The position numbers and the translations under genes are program-made. The notes below the pieces were generated by a model that worked only from the letters and a program-made list of their open reading frames with translations, was not told the DNA's origin and made no database searches. Of a DNA stretch of 64,000 nucleotides, positions 1-8,222 are shown one piece after another. The DNA lies in assembly GCF_900107855.1 (NCBI RefSeq), contig NZ_FNRJ01000002.1, positions 288,847-352,846 on the forward strand. The letters run 5' to 3'. How positions within the stretch are numbered: position 1 is the first letter of the stretch; the number at the start of each line of letters is the position of its first letter. The DNA comes from Marinobacterium iners DSM 11526 (GTDB lineage: Bacteria; Pseudomonadota; Gammaproteobacteria; Pseudomonadales; Balneatricaceae).

Positions 1-145
1 TTCCCCTTCATTCAACATACTAGTAGTGAATTCTAGTTTTTCTCAGCACTATCAGCGCTATCAGAAAAATACTATAAATCCAGATTATTGCAAACCAATC
101 AAAGCAAAAAGTTCCATAACTTTTAAACTTTTACCGGTTCGATGT

Positions 146-161
146 TGCATGGTAACTGCCC
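146..161 (-). promoter_or_regulatory. Candidate sigma54 (-24/-12) promoter for a gene left of the window
   Basis: On the minus strand the order is GGGCAG, five bases, ATGCA. The -24 GG (160-159) and the -12 GC (148-147) are separated by exactly ten bases, the spacing sigma54 needs; the consensus is TGGCAC-N5-TTGCA. The predicted start is near 135, with transcription running leftwards off the window through an AT-rich leader (about 1-130). An NtrC-like site lies about 110 bases upstream of that start. No coding sequence is seen in 1-315. Not a perfect consensus, so this is inference. Confidence 0.4.
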
Positions 162-237
162 TCCCTTGCAAGGTTCTCTGCTGAGAATGGCTCGCGTCCG
201 GCTGAGCAACCACCTAAATTGGCGGCATTACAGCACA

Positions 238-254
238 AGCACCGCACTGGTGCA
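238..254. promoter_or_regulatory. NtrC-like enhancer site
   Basis: The 17-mer AGCACCGCACTGGTGCA closely matches the known NtrC dyad TGCACCA-N3-TGGTGCA: the right half is perfect and the left half has two mismatches. It is centred near 246, about -111 from the start predicted for the sigma54-like element at 146-161. That is the usual distance of NtrC sites in glnA-type promoters. The regulated gene would lie outside the window and be read leftwards; its identity cannot be seen. Confidence 0.4.
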
Positions 255-315
255 ACCCTTTAGAGCCTTTGCTCGCAAGGGCTGGACGGGTTTTTGACCC
301 CCGTCATAACAATAC

Positions 316-3300
316 TCAAAGCTCGGCCAAGGCCTGTTTAAGGCGCTTCTCTGAAACAGTCACTTTTGTACCCAGCTGCTGGGCAAACAGGGACACTCTG
401 TATTCCTCCAGCAGCCAGCGAAAACGACTCAGGGCCTGCGGTAGCTCATGGCGCGCCCGGCACTCCTGCTCCTTTTTTTTATATTGCTGCCAGAGTTGGC
501 TTAATTGATCTGACAGCAGGCATTGCTGGCGGAGATCGCGCTGATATTTTTCCAGCCGGATTTCAATCGCCTGCAGATAGCGCGGATACTGTTGCAACCA
601 CTCCTCTTCTGTACGACTAAGGTAGTGCGGATGCATTAGCTCCGCCAACTGCTGCTTGATATCATTCAGCACAGGCACAGCCTGCAGGTTAATACGGCCA
701 CCCAGTTGTTTGTTAATACGATGCACTGACTGGTGACACTGCAAAACAAACTGTCCAGTCTGCGCCACTTCATCGGCAATACTGCCTCGCATCTGTTCAC
801 GCAAGGCATCAAAACGGTCTTCATCGCGAGGCAACTGCTCAGGATCAAGACCGGAAGCACGCCGTGCAGCGAGCAGCAGAACCTCATCTTCCAGCCGTTT
901 GCGCTCAAACAGCTTTCCGGTCAGAATCAGACTCTGGTTCAGCTGCGGGATATCGCGGCGCAGGTATTTGAGTTGTTGTGCCGGCAGTGACAACAGCAAC
1001 AGTCGGCAGATGCCCAGCAGGCTTTCCTGCTGAGCCAGATCGGGAGAAGGCATTACTTTAAGTTCAATACTGTCCTGCCGATCAATCAGGGCAGGCCAGA
1101 CTTCGACTTCGATACCACCTGCCTGACGCAGTCGCAATGACGCAGGCAACTCACCAAAACCCCAACCGGTAATACCGATTTTGCCCCATTGTTGTGACGG
1201 CCCTGCCTGCAGCGCCGCTTCAGCCTTGTCACCGAAGCGACGGTTAAGCGCGTCCCAGTCACGCCCCTCCCCCACGACCCGATCCTTTTCGTCACGCAGG
1301 CGCAGGTTGAATCGATGATGCGGCTCCAGCTCTACATCACGCAGGGTATCGGCATCAATTCGTATACCGGTCATGCGCAGCAGCTGAAGCGCCAATGCTT
1401 CGTACAGGTCACCCTCTGCAAACACCACTGCAGCACAAAAGGCTTCAACATAATTGGGTACAGGTACATAGTGCTTGCGCAATGACTTGGGCAGCCCCTT
1501 CAAAATCGCTGCCACCTTGTCCGCGAGCATCCCCGGCACCAGCCACTCCAGCCGCTGCAGCGGTGCGATACGCAGCAGTGCCAGGGGCAGCTCCAACGTC
1601 ACACCGTCATCCTCGGCACCTGGCTCAAACTGGTAGCTGAGTTTAAGCCCGGCTCCTTCCAGATCCAGATGATCCGGGTATTGGCGTGCTGTTACATGAG
1701 CCGCTTCACGCTGCAGGATATCCTCTTCACGCATAAACAGCGCTTCGGGGTTATCCTGCTCAACCTGTTTGCGCCAGTGCTCAAAGCCCTTGCCGTTGAC
1801 GACATGAGTGCCCTTCAACTCCTCAAAGCGCTGGGCATAGAAAGCGTACAACTGCTCCTCATCCACCAACAGGTCGCGGCGGCGTGACTTGTCCTCCAGC
1901 GCCTCGACACTGGCCAGCAGTTCACGGTTATGCTGGAAGAAGGCGGCACTCGTTTGATACTCACCTTCTACCAGCGCCGCGCGAATGAATATTTCATGGG
2001 AGACTACCGGATCGATGGTGCCATAGTTGACCTTGCGCTTGGGAACAATGATCAACCCGAACAGGCTGACCTGCTCGGTTGCCACCACCTGGGCACGCTT
2101 TTTCTCCCAGTGCGGCTCCATCCATGTTTTCTTGATCAGATGCCGAGCCGGGGCTTCCACCCATTCAGGTTCAATTCGCGCCACCTGGTGTGCAAACAGC
2201 TGACTGGTTTCCAGCAACTCTGCCGCCATGACCCACTTGGGAGCTTTCTTGAACACCCCCGAAGCCGGAAATATCTTGAAGCGACGGTTACGCGCACCCA
2301 GATACTCGCCTTTCTCCTGCTTGAAACCGATCTGGCTTAGCAGCCCAGCCAGCAGGGAACAATGCATCGCCTTGTAATCCGCTGGCTCGGTATTTTCCTT
2401 CAGACCCAACTCACGGATGCTCAGGTGCAGCTGGCGGTGTACATCACGCCACTCACGCAGACGCATGAAAGAAAGAAAGCGCTTCTGACACCAGCGCCGT
2501 AACTGGCTCTGGCTGAGCGCTTCGCGCTGTTCATTGTACAGGTCCCACAGATTGACCAGCGAGACAAAGTCAGACTCCTCATCACTGTATTCCTTGTGCT
2601 TCTGATCTGCGGCCTGGCGTTTGTCATGCGGGCGCTCACGCGGATCCTGTACGCTGAGCGCACTGGCAACTATGATCACCTCACGCAACGCATCCAGCCG
2701 GCCGGCCTCGATCACCATGCGCGCGATGCGCGGGTCCACGGGCAGCCTTGCCAACTGCCGCCCAATCGGCGTCAGGTTGCGTGAACTGTCGACAGCGCCC
2801 AGCTCCTCCAGCAGCTTGTAACCATCATTGACCATGCGACTGTCGGGCGGATCAACAAACGGGAAGTCTCGGACATCACCCAACTTGAGCTGCAGCATCT
2901 GCAAGATAACAGCTGCCAGATTGGTGCGCCGAATCTCGGCGTCGGTAAACTCGGGTCTACCAAGAAAGTCTTCCTCGGAATAGAGGCGGACACAAACACC
3001 CGGCGCCACACGACCGCAACGACCAGCGCGCTGATTGGCGCTGGCCTGGGATACGGCCTCAATCGGAAGTCGCTGCACTTTGGAACGATAGCTGTAGCGA
3101 GAGATGCGCGCCAGACCGGGATCAATTACATAACGAATACCCGGCACAGTCAGTGAGGTTTCAGCCACATTTGTCGAAAGTACAATGCGACGCCCCGCAG
3201 CCCGACCGCCATGAAACACCCTGTTTTGTTCCGCGAGTGACAAGCGCGCATAGAGTGGAATGATTTCAGTGTCACGCAGTTGAGCCTTACGCAACAGGTC

Positions 3301-4230
3301 AGCGGTTTCACGAATTTCACGCTCACCCGGCAGAAATACCAGAATATCACCGGGGCCTCCATTTCGCTTGGCGCGATCAATTTCGACCAGCTCATCCACC
3401 GCAGCCAGAATTCCCTGCTGCAGGTCCAACGCCTTCTCATCCTCACCTTCCATTTCATGCAACGGGCGGTAAAGAACATCAACAGGATAGGTGCGACCGG
3501 ATACTTCGATCACTGGTGCATCATCAAAGTGCTTTGAGAAACGCTCCAGATCAATGGTGGCTGAGGTGATAATAAGCTTGAGGTCAGGTCGCCGCGGCAA
3601 TAGACGTTTGACGTAACCAAGCAGAAAATCGATGTTGAGACTGCGCTCATGGGCTTCATCGATAATCAATACTTCGTACTTATCAAGAAAACGATCATGC
3701 TGGGTTTCAGCAAGCAGAATACCGTCGGTCATCAGCTTGATCTGGGTATTGTCGCTTACCTGATCATGGAACCGCACCTGATACCCCACACGCTCGCCCA
3801 GCGAAGTTTTCAGTTCTTCGGCAATACGAGCAGCAACGGTACGCGCCGCCAATCGGCGTGGCTGGGTGTGGCCGATCAGGCCGCGGCAACCCAGTCCCAG
3901 CTCAAGGCAGAGCTTGGGTATCTGGGTGGTCTTTCCGGAACCGGTCTCGCCAGCGATTACAACCACCTGGTGCTCAGCAATGGCCTTGAGCAGTTCCTCG
4001 CGACGTTCCGATACCGGCAGATCAGGGTATTCAGGCTTTGCAGGCAGGGCTTTCAAACGTTCGACCTGAGCCACTGAAGCGTCAATCTGTTCATTCAGGC
4101 GTTGCAGACGATCCGGGTCCGGCGTTTGAGTATTACGCTGCAAACGGTTGAGATCTCGCTGCAAACGGAAGCGGTCCGCGAGGCGAACCTGCTGCAGCCT
4201 CTGTTTCAAGCTAATAATGGAGTCAGACAA
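316..4230 (-). CDS. hrpA: ATP-dependent RNA helicase HrpA
   Basis: DEAH-box RNA helicase of the HrpA family, which in enterobacteria acts on mRNA processing and stalled ribosomes. Visible motifs: Walker A GETGSGKT, the DEAH box (IIDEAHERS), SAT (motif III) and QRAGRCGR (motif VI), followed by helicase-associated, OB-fold and DUF3418-type C-terminal regions. The length of 1304 residues matches E. coli HrpA (1300). There is no ATG near the N-terminus except one deep inside the upstream ligase gene (4305). The start chosen is TTG at 4230, which gives a homologous beginning (SDSIISLKQRLQQ) with an AGG about ten bases upstream. It is the last gene of a minus-strand run with the acyl-CoA ligase. 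Confidence 0.95.
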   Translation of the reverse strand: MSDSIISLKQRLQQVRLADRFRLQRDLNRLQRNTQTPDPDRLQRLNEQIDASVAQVERLKALPAKPEYPDLPVSERREELLKAIAEHQVVVIAGETGSGKTTQIPKLCLELGLGCRGLIGHTQPRRLAARTVAARIAEELKTSLGERVGYQVRFHDQVSDNTQIKLMTDGILLAETQHDRFLDKYEVLIIDEAHERSLNIDFLLGYVKRLLPRRPDLKLIITSATIDLERFSKHFDDAPVIEVSGRTYPVDVLYRPLHEMEGEDEKALDLQQGILAAVDELVEIDRAKRNGGPGDILVFLPGEREIRETADLLRKAQLRDTEIIPLYARLSLAEQNRVFHGGRAAGRRIVLSTNVAETSLTVPGIRYVIDPGLARISRYSYRSKVQRLPIEAVSQASANQRAGRCGRVAPGVCVRLYSEEDFLGRPEFTDAEIRRTNLAAVILQMLQLKLGDVRDFPFVDPPDSRMVNDGYKLLEELGAVDSSRNLTPIGRQLARLPVDPRIARMVIEAGRLDALREVIIVASALSVQDPRERPHDKRQAADQKHKEYSDEESDFVSLVNLWDLYNEQREALSQSQLRRWCQKRFLSFMRLREWRDVHRQLHLSIRELGLKENTEPADYKAMHCSLLAGLLSQIGFKQEKGEYLGARNRRFKIFPASGVFKKAPKWVMAAELLETSQLFAHQVARIEPEWVEAPARHLIKKTWMEPHWEKKRAQVVATEQVSLFGLIIVPKRKVNYGTIDPVVSHEIFIRAALVEGEYQTSAAFFQHNRELLASVEALEDKSRRRDLLVDEEQLYAFYAQRFEELKGTHVVNGKGFEHWRKQVEQDNPEALFMREEDILQREAAHVTARQYPDHLDLEGAGLKLSYQFEPGAEDDGVTLELPLALLRIAPLQRLEWLVPGMLADKVAAILKGLPKSLRKHYVPVPNYVEAFCAAVVFAEGDLYEALALQLLRMTGIRIDADTLRDVELEPHHRFNLRLRDEKDRVVGEGRDWDALNRRFGDKAEAALQAGPSQQWGKIGITGWGFGELPASLRLRQAGGIEVEVWPALIDRQDSIELKVMPSPDLAQQESLLGICRLLLLSLPAQQLKYLRRDIPQLNQSLILTGKLFERKRLEDEVLLLAARRASGLDPEQLPRDEDRFDALREQMRGSIADEVAQTGQFVLQCHQSVHRINKQLGGRINLQAVPVLNDIKQQLAELMHPHYLSRTEEEWLQQYPRYLQAIEIRLEKYQRDLRQQCLLSDQLSQLWQQYKKKEQECRARHELPQALSRFRWLLEEYRVSLFAQQLGTKVTVSEKRLKQALAEL

Positions 4231-4264
4231 ACCGATACAACCTGTTGCGGGTAAATGAATGTGT

Positions 4265-5923
4265 TCAGAGAGTACGGCGCCCCAGCGCCTGCTCGCGCAA
4301 CGCACGGCGCGAAACCTTGCCGATCGAGGTACGCGGTAACTGCTGGCAGAACTCTACCAAGCGCGGCACCTTATAGGGTGTCAGCCGTTCACGGCAATAG
4401 TCGCGTACTGCCTTGATGGTCAGTTGTTGACTGGCAGGCACCACGTAAAGCTTGATCTGCTCACCACTGCAGCTGTCCGGTAGCCCTATCACAGCGCATT
4501 CCAGAATATCCGGGTGGCACGCAATAATATCTTCCAGCTCACTGGGATACACTTTGAAGCCTGATACATTAATCACCTCCTTGCGACGGTCAATGATACG
4601 CAGATAACCCTGTGTATCGATCAGACCGATATCCCCTGTATCCAACCAGCCTTCATGAAAGGCCTGCTGTGTTTCGCCATGCTGATGCCAATAGCCCTGC
4701 ATCAATTGTGGCCCGCGTACGAAAATGGAGCCAATCTCGCCATCGGGCAATCTCTGGTCCTGCTCACCAATGATACGAACCTCTGTATCCGGCAACGGAC
4801 AACCGACACTACCCAGATGAATATCATCGGGCCGGTTCACACTCACCACCGGTGAACACTCGGTCAGGCCGTAACCTTCACAAATAGCGTTGCCCGTCAC
4901 TTGCTGCCAGCGTTGTGCCACCGATTGGGTGAGCGCCATACCGCCTGAAATGGTCAGCTTCAAGCGACCAAAGTCCAGGCGCTGAAACTCCGGTTGCTGA
5001 CATAGAAAGATGAACAGAGGGTTGATTCCGGCCACTACAGTCGGATCGAAACGATCCCAGCATTTGACCAGAGTCCGGATACGACGCGGGTCCGGTACCA
5101 GCTCAATACAGCTACCAATGCTCAACATGACCAGCGTCAACATGAACGAGTAGATATGATACAGCGGCAAGGGTTGCAGTAGTTTTTCCTGACCCGGCTC
5201 ACAATAGTGGTCAAGCAAGGCACGAATCTGGACCAGATTCGCCAGCAGTGCCTTTTCGCTCAGCATGGCACCCTTGGCAGGCCCTGTCGTTCCACCGGTG
5301 TACTGCAACAATGCCAACGACTCCTGTTGGCCGAACCGCTCCGGCGGCTGCCAGATCAAGCCGCCGCCCTTTTGCATCACTTGGGTCAAGCGCATGCATT
5401 GTATACCTGATAATTGTGGTACCGGCTGGAGCAACTGAGCCGCACCGCCTCGTTTAAAGCGGGCGGCCAGATTCAGCACCCAGCGCTTGCGCAGAGGATG
5501 CAGATCACCCAGCTCGGTGGTAACCAGATATTCGATTTCGGTGCCGGCAAGCTGTTGACACACCTGCGCCTGCAGCGGCGCAAAGGCAACCAGCGCACGC
5601 GCACCCGAGTCTTTCAAGTGCTGACACAGCTCTTCACAGCAGTAAAGGGGATTGGTATTCACCACCACCAGCCCAGCCCGGCGAGCCCCAAACAACACCA
5701 CTGGATATTGCATCAGGTTGGGGAGTTGTAATGCGATTCGGTCGCCCGGCTGCAAATCGGTTTCATGCTGCACCCAGGCGGCAAAGCGGCGTGACAGGCG
5801 ATCCAGATCAGCAAAGCTGATACTGGCTCCCATATGCCCAAAGGCCGGACGTTCATCAAAACGGCGCGCCAGCAACTGGAGCATGTCGGACAGACTGTCG
5901 AACTGCGGCCCGGGCGCCTGCAT
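4265..5923 (-). CDS. Long-chain fatty acid-CoA ligase (FadD-like, AMP-binding)
   Basis: ANL-superfamily adenylating enzyme of 552 residues, collinear with E. coli FadD. The AMP-binding P-loop YTGGTTGPAKGA, the acyl-binding/A5 motif GYGLTECSPV, the A7 motif WLDTGDIG and the C-terminal catalytic lysine region (PRTSIGKVSRRALREQ) are all present. It should activate long-chain fatty acids to acyl-CoA at the inner membrane. Its ATG overlaps the YafJ stop by one base (TGATG), so the two are translationally linked. The hrpA start lies about 30 bases downstream. Many marine bacteria have several FadD paralogues, so the exact substrate is not settled and no symbol is assigned. Confidence 0.9.
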   Translation of the reverse strand: MQAPGPQFDSLSDMLQLLARRFDERPAFGHMGASISFADLDRLSRRFAAWVQHETDLQPGDRIALQLPNLMQYPVVLFGARRAGLVVVNTNPLYCCEELCQHLKDSGARALVAFAPLQAQVCQQLAGTEIEYLVTTELGDLHPLRKRWVLNLAARFKRGGAAQLLQPVPQLSGIQCMRLTQVMQKGGGLIWQPPERFGQQESLALLQYTGGTTGPAKGAMLSEKALLANLVQIRALLDHYCEPGQEKLLQPLPLYHIYSFMLTLVMLSIGSCIELVPDPRRIRTLVKCWDRFDPTVVAGINPLFIFLCQQPEFQRLDFGRLKLTISGGMALTQSVAQRWQQVTGNAICEGYGLTECSPVVSVNRPDDIHLGSVGCPLPDTEVRIIGEQDQRLPDGEIGSIFVRGPQLMQGYWHQHGETQQAFHEGWLDTGDIGLIDTQGYLRIIDRRKEVINVSGFKVYPSELEDIIACHPDILECAVIGLPDSCSGEQIKLYVVPASQQLTIKAVRDYCRERLTPYKVPRLVEFCQQLPRTSIGKVSRRALREQALGRRTL

Positions 5924-6711
5924 CAGGACGCCTCCGACAAATCACATACAACTTCGCCGTCATTGAATACAACCAACTCACCCGCCTGCAGTCGCTGCCA
6001 CTGTTCGTTATCCGTGAGCGGTTCGGTGGCAATGACAGTAACCACGTCATTCGGTGTTGTTTCAGCGCCAAAGTCCACGCTCATCTCGCAATCTTTCAGC
6101 CGAGCCTCGCCAAAAGGTGCCCGCCGTGTAATCCAGGCCAGCTTGGTACTGCAATAACAGAACAAATGGGTAGACTCACTCAACAGCATGTTGAACACGC
6201 CCAGCCCGCGCAGCCTCTCACAGCACTGGTGAATAAAGCGCTCCAGCTCATGCAAATCAGTTGGACGTTCGGGGTAGCGGTTACGGATCTGATCCAACAG
6301 CCAGCAGAAGGCATATTCGCTGTCGGTGGTACCCACCGGATGATAGAACTTCAATGGCCAGTCGAACAGGTTCGGGTCAAGCTGACCGTTATGGGCATAG
6401 GTCCAGCTATAGCCCCACAGTTCACGACTGAACGGGTGAGTATTTTCCAGGCAAACCTGGCCGACATTGGCCTGACGAATATGGCTGATCACCACCCTGC
6501 TCTTGATCGAGTAGTCCGCGACCAGATTCGCGATGCGCGAGTCTGCACTGGGCTTGGGATCATGAAAGCAGCGCAGCCCCTTGCCCTCATAAAAGGCGAT
6601 ACCCCAACCATCCCGATGCGGACCGGTGCGACCACCGCGCTGCATTAGACCAGTAAAGCTGAAACAGATATCCGTCGGCACATTGGCACTCATGCCAAGT
6701 AATTCGCACAT
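5923..6711 (-). CDS. yafJ: Class II glutamine amidotransferase YafJ
   Basis: Ntn-hydrolase fold glutamine amidohydrolase with the N-terminal nucleophile Cys2 ([12 protein letters not shown]), almost identical at this end to E. coli YafJ and of similar length (262 against 255). Conserved blocks include [34 protein letters not shown] and [11 protein letters not shown]. There is no attached synthase domain, so it acts alone or with an unknown partner, as a glutaminase or a gamma-glutamyl amide hydrolase. It lies 3 bases after the bactofilin stop and overlaps the ligase start. A second, more divergent member of the family is at 29126-29965. Confidence 0.9.
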   Translation of the reverse strand: MCELLGMSANVPTDICFSFTGLMQRGGRTGPHRDGWGIAFYEGKGLRCFHDPKPSADSRIANLVADYSIKSRVVISHIRQANVGQVCLENTHPFSRELWGYSWTYAHNGQLDPNLFDWPLKFYHPVGTTDSEYAFCWLLDQIRNRYPERPTDLHELERFIHQCCERLRGLGVFNMLLSESTHLFCYCSTKLAWITRRAPFGEARLKDCEMSVDFGAETTPNDVVTVIATEPLTDNEQWQRLQAGELVVFNDGEVVCDLSEAS

Positions 6712-6714
6712 GGC

Positions 6715-7182
6715 CTAGCTTCCCTTGGCGCTGAGGGTAATACGGTCCGGCAGCGAGTCGATCAGACTGTAGTCGATGCTGCCACTGTGTTCACGCATTG
6801 CCTCTTCAGGGTGATATTCCAGCTGTGGCGTAACCTGAAGCCGGCGCTCGCCGACAAAACAACCTTGTGGGTCAATGCTCAGATTATCACTGTAGACGGT
6901 GGCGCGTACCTGCCCGCCACGCTCGATATGCAGCTGATCGCAGATCAGTTCACCCTCCAGCACACCACTGACTGTTACGTTGCGTGCCTTGATACGGCCA
7001 CGAACACAGCCATGGCGCCCGATAGAGATATCCTCGGACGAATCAACACTGCCCTCAAATAGGCCATCCACATGCATCTTGCCGGATACCTGGGTATCAC
7101 CCTTGAAGTGATTGCCCTGAGCGATGATGGTTACTGCAGACCGACCTGATTTAGCGGATACATCGCGTTTAATGATTCCCAA
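6715..7182 (-). CDS. Bactofilin family cytoskeletal protein
   Basis: A 155-residue bactofilin: a short polar N-terminal tail (about 1-18), then a right-handed beta-helix with hydrophobic periodicity (KGDTQVSGKMHVDGLFEGSV onward, roughly 20-125), then a short tail. Bactofilins polymerise without nucleotide and position envelope enzymes. The start is TTG at 7182, chosen because a strong GGAGG lies five bases upstream. The 5' end overlaps the upstream M23 peptidase gene by about 50 bases. The bactofilin/LytM-peptidase pairing is a known arrangement for shape control in several phyla. Confidence 0.9.
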   Translation of the reverse strand: MGIIKRDVSAKSGRSAVTIIAQGNHFKGDTQVSGKMHVDGLFEGSVDSSEDISIGRHGCVRGRIKARNVTVSGVLEGELICDQLHIERGGQVRATVYSDNLSIDPQGCFVGERRLQVTPQLEYHPEEAMREHSGSIDYSLIDSLPDRITLSAKGS

Positions 7183-8066
7183 GGTACCTCCTCGACACGA
7201 CTGAACAGGGAGTCGAAATTATCCAGCCCCCATTGTACAAAGGGCTCCGGGTTCAGAGGCCGATACAGATGTCGCACCTCGTAGTGTAGATGAGCACCGG
7301 TGGAGCGACCGGTGTTGCCACTCAGTCCGATCTGCTGCCCCTTGTAGACAAAGCTGCCGCTTTTGACCTGCACCTTGTGCAGATGCGCATAATAGGTCTT
7401 GAAACCGAAATTATGCTGCAGAATGATCAGATTGCCAAAGCCGCTGCCCTTGCGATAGCCGGCATACTCAACCACACCATCTGCTGTGGCATACACGGGT
7501 GTGCCTGTGTCAGCCTTAAAGTCAGTACCATTGTGCATTTTGCGGGTTTTGAGCACCGGATGGAAACGCATGCCGTAGCTGTCATTCACCTGCTCCGCCT
7601 GGATCGGCACCCCGTTGGGAATACTGTGCAGCAGGAACAAACGCTGACGAGCGGCCAGCCGAGCGAGTTCCAGCCTTTGCTCAGCATTATCGGCAGCGCT
7701 GTCTTCAGCCAAAAGCCCCAGCATCGATTCCAGATCATCCAGAGCAGTACTGAATTGATGATTTTCCAACGCGAGTTGCTCACGTTCTTCTGACAGACTG
7801 GACAGGGTTGCACCCAACTCCCCCAGCTCGGATATGTAGAGCTGCTGGGTACCCAGTAACATTTCATACTGCTCGTTCAAACTTTGATGGTCACGTTCCA
7901 GATCCGTCAGATTATCGTGGGTCTTCATCAATAACCAATTGGATACAAAAAAGCTCAGCGCTGACACCAGCAGGAACATCAGCATCAAATAGCCCAATAC
8001 CCGGTGAAGGGAATACTGCCGGGAGCCACGCACGGTGGTCAGTGTCAGAATCAGCTTACGTCGCAA
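7131..8066 (-). CDS. Membrane-anchored M23 (LytM) peptidase
   Basis: 311 residues: a cytoplasmic N-terminal patch, one transmembrane helix (about 25-47), a coiled coil (about 50-150) and a C-terminal LytM/M23 domain. Zinc-site motifs are intact: HNGTD (HxxxD) and HLHYEV (HxH). It should cut or bind peptidoglycan cross-links in the periplasm while its N-terminus faces the cytoplasm, where bactofilin sits. The gene overlaps bactofilin. The start is a TTG at 8066 without a clear Shine-Dalgarno, so the exact N-terminus is uncertain. The catalytic set suggests an active endopeptidase rather than an EnvC-type activator. Confidence 0.9.
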   Translation of the reverse strand: MRRKLILTLTTVRGSRQYSLHRVLGYLMLMFLLVSALSFFVSNWLLMKTHDNLTDLERDHQSLNEQYEMLLGTQQLYISELGELGATLSSLSEEREQLALENHQFSTALDDLESMLGLLAEDSAADNAEQRLELARLAARQRLFLLHSIPNGVPIQAEQVNDSYGMRFHPVLKTRKMHNGTDFKADTGTPVYATADGVVEYAGYRKGSGFGNLIILQHNFGFKTYYAHLHKVQVKSGSFVYKGQQIGLSGNTGRSTGAHLHYEVRHLYRPLNPEPFVQWGLDNFDSLFSRVEEVPWESLNAMYPLNQVGLQ

Positions 8067-8222
8067 ACGGGATACTCATACGCTCAAATCCAGCTACTAT
8101 AACCCGAGTACCCCCATGCCACCAGTAACACGACCCTGATCAATGCCGCTGGCAAAAGGGAGTTTCTGGAGCGTTTTTTAAGGTAGACTGGGTCACGACC
8201 ACTCATTGTGCGGAGTAGATGG

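Noticed and set aside
285..305. GACGGG/CCCGTC hairpin as hrpA terminator
   Set aside because: Six-base stem with no T-run on the minus strand; too weak to call.
4231..4305. N-terminal extension of HrpA to the ATG at 4305
   Set aside because: It lies inside the acyl-CoA ligase gene and has no similarity to HrpA proteins.
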